From Proteobacteria bacterium HN_bin10 (lineage in GTDB: Bacteria > Pseudomonadota > Alphaproteobacteria > Caulobacterales > Aquidulcibacteraceae), in assembly GCA_002083515.1 (NCBI GenBank), contig LWDN01000067.1:55948-72807 (forward strand): a stretch of 16,860 nt of DNA, read 5' to 3'. Below the pieces are notes generated by a model. It had not been told where the DNA came from and ran no database searches. It worked only from the letters and a program-made list of their open reading frames with translations. Below, piece after piece: positions 15,273-16,860 of this stretch (its first letter is position 1; the number at the start of each line of letters is the position of its first letter). The position numbers were made by a program, and so were the translations under genes.

Positions 15273-15584
15273 ATGCGTGCATTGCTGGTGGCGGTTTCGG
15301 TGCTGGGCCTGGTGGCGTGTGGGCCAACGACCACGGCCACGGATGAACCTGTCGCCGAAGCGCCAACCCCGCAGACCGCCGAAGAGGCCACCGCCCAGGA
15401 TACATGCGGCGCTGCGCAGTACGCCGGCATGATCGGGTCCAACATCGCGGCGGTGACGTTTCCGGCGGAGTCGGGCATCCGCATCATCCAGCCCGACTCC
15501 ATAGTCACCGAGGATTTCCGGCCTGAGCGGCTCAATGTCATCGTCGACGCCAACGGCGCGATCACGGCGTTGCAGTGCTACTAG
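15273..15584 (+). CDS. I78-type peptidase-inhibitor-like lipoprotein, second tandem copy
   Basis: This 103-residue lipoprotein has an excellent lipobox (LGLVAC, Cys18), then a Thr/Glu/Ala/Pro-rich tether (about 20-45), then an I78-like domain: DTCGAAQYAGMIG, IRIIQPDSIVTEDF and PERLNVIVDANGAITALQCY. I chose ATG at 15273 because GGAGAG precedes it at ribosome-site distance and it gives a compact signal peptide; ATGs at 15258 and 15261 lack that. The preceding gene ends at 15258, so the two are probably one transcript. The two proteins share signal-peptide start (MRALL.AV) and core motif (ERLNV), indicating a diverged tandem duplication. Its TAG stop lies inside the left arm of the palindrome downstream. 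Confidence 0.8.
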   Translation: MRALLVAVSVLGLVACGPTTTATDEPVAEAPTPQTAEEATAQDTCGAAQYAGMIGSNIAAVTFPAESGIRIIQPDSIVTEDFRPERLNVIVDANGAITALQCY

Positions 15585-15657
15585 CGCGGCAGACTTTGAA
15601 TCCGCCTCAGTTTGATGGCCATCGTGGAGCGGATTCAAAGTCCATAGGCCGCGCTAG
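15581..15657. repeat. Imperfect palindrome 1 (extragenic repeat / transcript-end hairpin)
   Basis: The left arm 15581-15605 pairs with the right arm 15629-15657: an outer 10-bp stem CTAGCGCGGC, an asymmetric bulge (1 nt against 5), then a 14-bp inner stem GACTTTGAATCCGC, around a 23-nt loop containing AGTTTGAT. The outer arm includes the stop codon of the lipoprotein gene. There is no T-run after it, so it is not a classic intrinsic terminator. It may stabilise the 3' end of the transcript or be a mobile-type palindromic element. A relative lies 13 nt downstream. Confidence 0.85.
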
Positions 15658-15670
15658 AAACTTTTGAATC

Positions 15671-15747
15671 TAAAGCCTCTTTGCACTTCAAATGCGACAC
15701 GAAGTTTGATCCCAGGCGCTGAGTCGCATTTGAAGCGCGAGGCTTTA
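15671..15747. repeat. Imperfect palindrome 2, same family as palindrome 1
   Basis: The left arm 15671-15698 pairs with the right arm 15723-15747: an outer 9-bp stem TAAAGCCTC, an asymmetric bulge (6 nt against 3), then a 13-bp inner stem CTTCAAATGCGAC, around a 24-nt loop that again contains AGTTTGAT. Total length is 77 nt, the same as palindrome 1. The plan is identical although the stem sequences differ by paired changes. The 246-nt non-coding stretch 15585-15830 holds these two elements and, at its end, the candidate ndk promoter. I see no ORF or RNA gene in it. Confidence 0.85.
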
Positions 15748-15767
15748 GGCCAGCAATTCTGACGCAC

Positions 15768-15796
15768 TTGGCGGCGGCTGGGGCCGCCGCTATAGA
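15768..15796 (+). promoter_or_regulatory. Candidate ndk promoter with GC-rich hairpin in its spacer
   Basis: TTGGCG (15768-15773) and TATAGA (15791-15796) are 17 nt apart and lie 35 nt before the ndk ATG, a plausible housekeeping promoter. An 8-bp perfect inverted repeat (GCGGCGGC at 15771-15778 with GCCGCCGC at 15783-15790, loop TGGG) fills most of the spacer. It is not followed by T residues, so I do not read it as a terminator. Confidence 0.35.
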
Positions 15797-15830
15797 CGCC
15801 GCTCCAATCGATCCCGGAGCAACGATCCCC

Positions 15831-16256
15831 ATGGCCGTCGAGCGCACCCTGTCCATCATCAAGCCGGACGCGACCAAGCGTAATCTGACGGGCGCCATCA
15901 ATGCGGTGATCGAGAAATCGGGCCTGCGCATCGTCGGCCAGAAGCGCATCTGGCTGTCGGAAGGCCAGGCGGAGGGTTTCTACGCCGTGCACAAGGAGCG
16001 GCCGTTTTTCAAGGATCTGGTCGAATTCATGATTTCCGGGCCGGTGATGATCCAGGTGCTGGAAGGTGAAGGCGCCATCGCCAAGAACCGCGAACTGATG
16101 GGCGCCACCGACCCCAAGAAAGCCGCGCCGGGAACGATCCGCGCCGACTTCGCGCAAAGCGTGGACGCGAATGCGGTGCATGGCTCCGATGCGCCAGAAA
16201 CCGCGGCGGTGGAAATTGCTTATTTCTTTTCGACGACGGAACTCTGTCCCCGCTAA
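15831..16256 (+). CDS. ndk: Nucleoside diphosphate kinase
   Basis: Ndk transfers the gamma-phosphate between nucleoside triphosphates and diphosphates through a phosphohistidine, balancing NTP and dNTP pools. The 141-residue product begins MAVERTLSIIKPDATKRN, keeps RPFFKDLVEFMISGPV and NRELMGATDP, and has the active-site His117 in NAVHGSD, the same number as in E. coli. I chose ATG at 15831, the family start, with GGAG eleven nt upstream; the frame is open 63 nt further, but that would add residues unlike the family. rlmN begins at the very next codon position, implying co-transcription. Confidence 0.97.
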   Translation: MAVERTLSIIKPDATKRNLTGAINAVIEKSGLRIVGQKRIWLSEGQAEGFYAVHKERPFFKDLVEFMISGPVMIQVLEGEGAIAKNRELMGATDPKKAAPGTIRADFAQSVDANAVHGSDAPETAAVEIAYFFSTTELCPR

Positions 16257-16860
16257 GTGCAAAACCTGCTCGATTTTAATCTCCCACAACTGACCAACTG
16301 GCTGGTCGGTCACGGCGAAAAGCCGTTCCGCGCCAAGCAGGTGTTCCACTGGATGCACCAGTCGGGGGAGAGCGATTTCGGGAACATGACAGACCTGGCC
16401 AGGCCGCTGCGTGAATGGCTGTCGCGTGAGGAGGAAATCCGCGGGCCAGTCGTGGGCGCGGACAGGACATCTGAAGACAATACGCGCAAGTGGCTATTTG
16501 ATGTGGGTCCTGGCAGTAGCGCTGCCGGTGATCAGGCCCTGCGCAACGGCATCGAGACAGTATTTATTCCAGAAGGCAATCCTTCCTGCGGCGAGGCGGC
16601 GGAAGATGATGAGACGCAACGTTACCGCCCGCGTCCAGGCGCGGTGGATGGCCCGCGTTACCGTGGCACACTGTGCGTGTCCTCGCAGGTGGGGTGCGCG
16701 CTGGAATGCACGTTCTGCTCCACCGGACGGCAGGGTTTCAATCGCAACCTGACGGTGGCTGAAATTGTCGGCCAGCTCTGGCATGCGGTTCGCGAGTTGA
16801 GAAAAGCCGGCTGGGGCGAACGTCCGGTGACGAACGTGGTCATGATGGGCATGGGCGAGC
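16257..16860 (+). CDS. rlmN: RlmN dual-specificity 23S rRNA/tRNA adenine-C2 methyltransferase, 3' truncated by window
   Basis: RlmN is a radical-SAM enzyme that methylates C2 of A2503 in 23S rRNA and of A37 in some tRNAs. The first 201 residues are present; the frame is still open at the window edge. The start is GTG, directly after the ndk TAA (TAAGTG). Motifs: NLLDFNLPQLTNWLVGHGEKPFRAKQVFHWMHQ at the N-terminus, and TLCVSSQVGCALECTFCSTGRQGFNRNL with the iron-sulfur cysteines 147, 151 and 154, then VTNVVMMGMGE. Compared with E. coli there is an insertion of about 28 residues (107-136, acidic then Arg/Pro-rich) just before TLCVSS and a shorter one near 85-97. The second methyl-carrying cysteine would lie beyond the window. 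Confidence 0.95.
   Translation, partial: MQNLLDFNLPQLTNWLVGHGEKPFRAKQVFHWMHQSGESDFGNMTDLARPLREWLSREEEIRGPVVGADRTSEDNTRKWLFDVGPGSSAAGDQALRNGIETVFIPEGNPSCGEAAEDDETQRYRPRPGAVDGPRYRGTLCVSSQVGCALECTFCSTGRQGFNRNLTVAEIVGQLWHAVRELRKAGWGERPVTNVVMMGMGE

Noticed and set aside
15581..15747. Reading the paired palindromes as a CRISPR array or as classic intrinsic terminators
   Set aside because: There are only two units, they are not direct repeats with unique spacers, and neither stem is followed by a T-run.
15768..15830. N-terminal extension of ndk by 21 residues
   Set aside because: The Ala-rich extension is unlike the family, overlaps the promoter candidate, and the ATG at 15831 gives the canonical start.

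Overview
The window is GC-rich and densely packed. Most of it is a core chromosomal block of an alphaproteobacterium. Gene order and the Caulobacterales/Hyphomonadaceae flavour of several proteins suggest that neighbourhood, but this is inference from recalled family patterns, not from a search. No tRNA, rRNA, CRISPR array or insertion sequence is visible.

Layout. 1-1.2 kb: the 3' part of a sigma-54-dependent (NtrC-type) activator, overlapping by ATGA a second ORF. That ORF begins as an unfamiliar Pro/Ala-rich three-helix membrane protein and continues in frame as the lytic transglycosylase MltG. Arginine codon use changes abruptly inside it (CGG-rich before about 1.21 kb, CGC-rich after). 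The left 1.2 kb is therefore probably foreign: either a chimeric assembly join or a genuine fusion. 1.26-4.38 kb, plus strand: mltG catalytic part, yicC, gmk, and an exported M15-like peptidase. 4.42-12.1 kb, minus strand: lptF-lptG-lptD-surA-pdxA-rsmA, reading leftward from a divergent promoter region at 12.10-12.24 kb. 12.24-15.58 kb, plus strand: pepA, a Phd/PemK-type toxin-antitoxin pair, holC, and two tandem I78-type lipoproteins. 15.58-15.83 kb: two adjacent imperfect palindromes of the same family and a candidate ndk promoter. 15.83-16.86 kb: ndk and the 5' part of rlmN.

How it works together. LptF and LptG are the membrane subunits of the LPS exporter. LptD is its outer-membrane translocon and SurA the periplasmic chaperone for such beta-barrels, so the minus-strand cluster is an envelope-assembly operon that also carries vitamin B6 synthesis (pdxA) and ribosome maturation (rsmA). 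The plus-strand mltG and M15 genes act on peptidoglycan. The toxin-antitoxin pair lies between pepA and holC, which are neighbours in many Proteobacteria. It brings its own AT-rich promoter with an operator-like palindrome and is fused translationally to holC through TGATG.

The observations most worth a second look are the mltG N-terminal join, the toxin-antitoxin insertion with its operator, and the paired palindromes whose stems differ by compensatory changes. No clearly new biological system was found.
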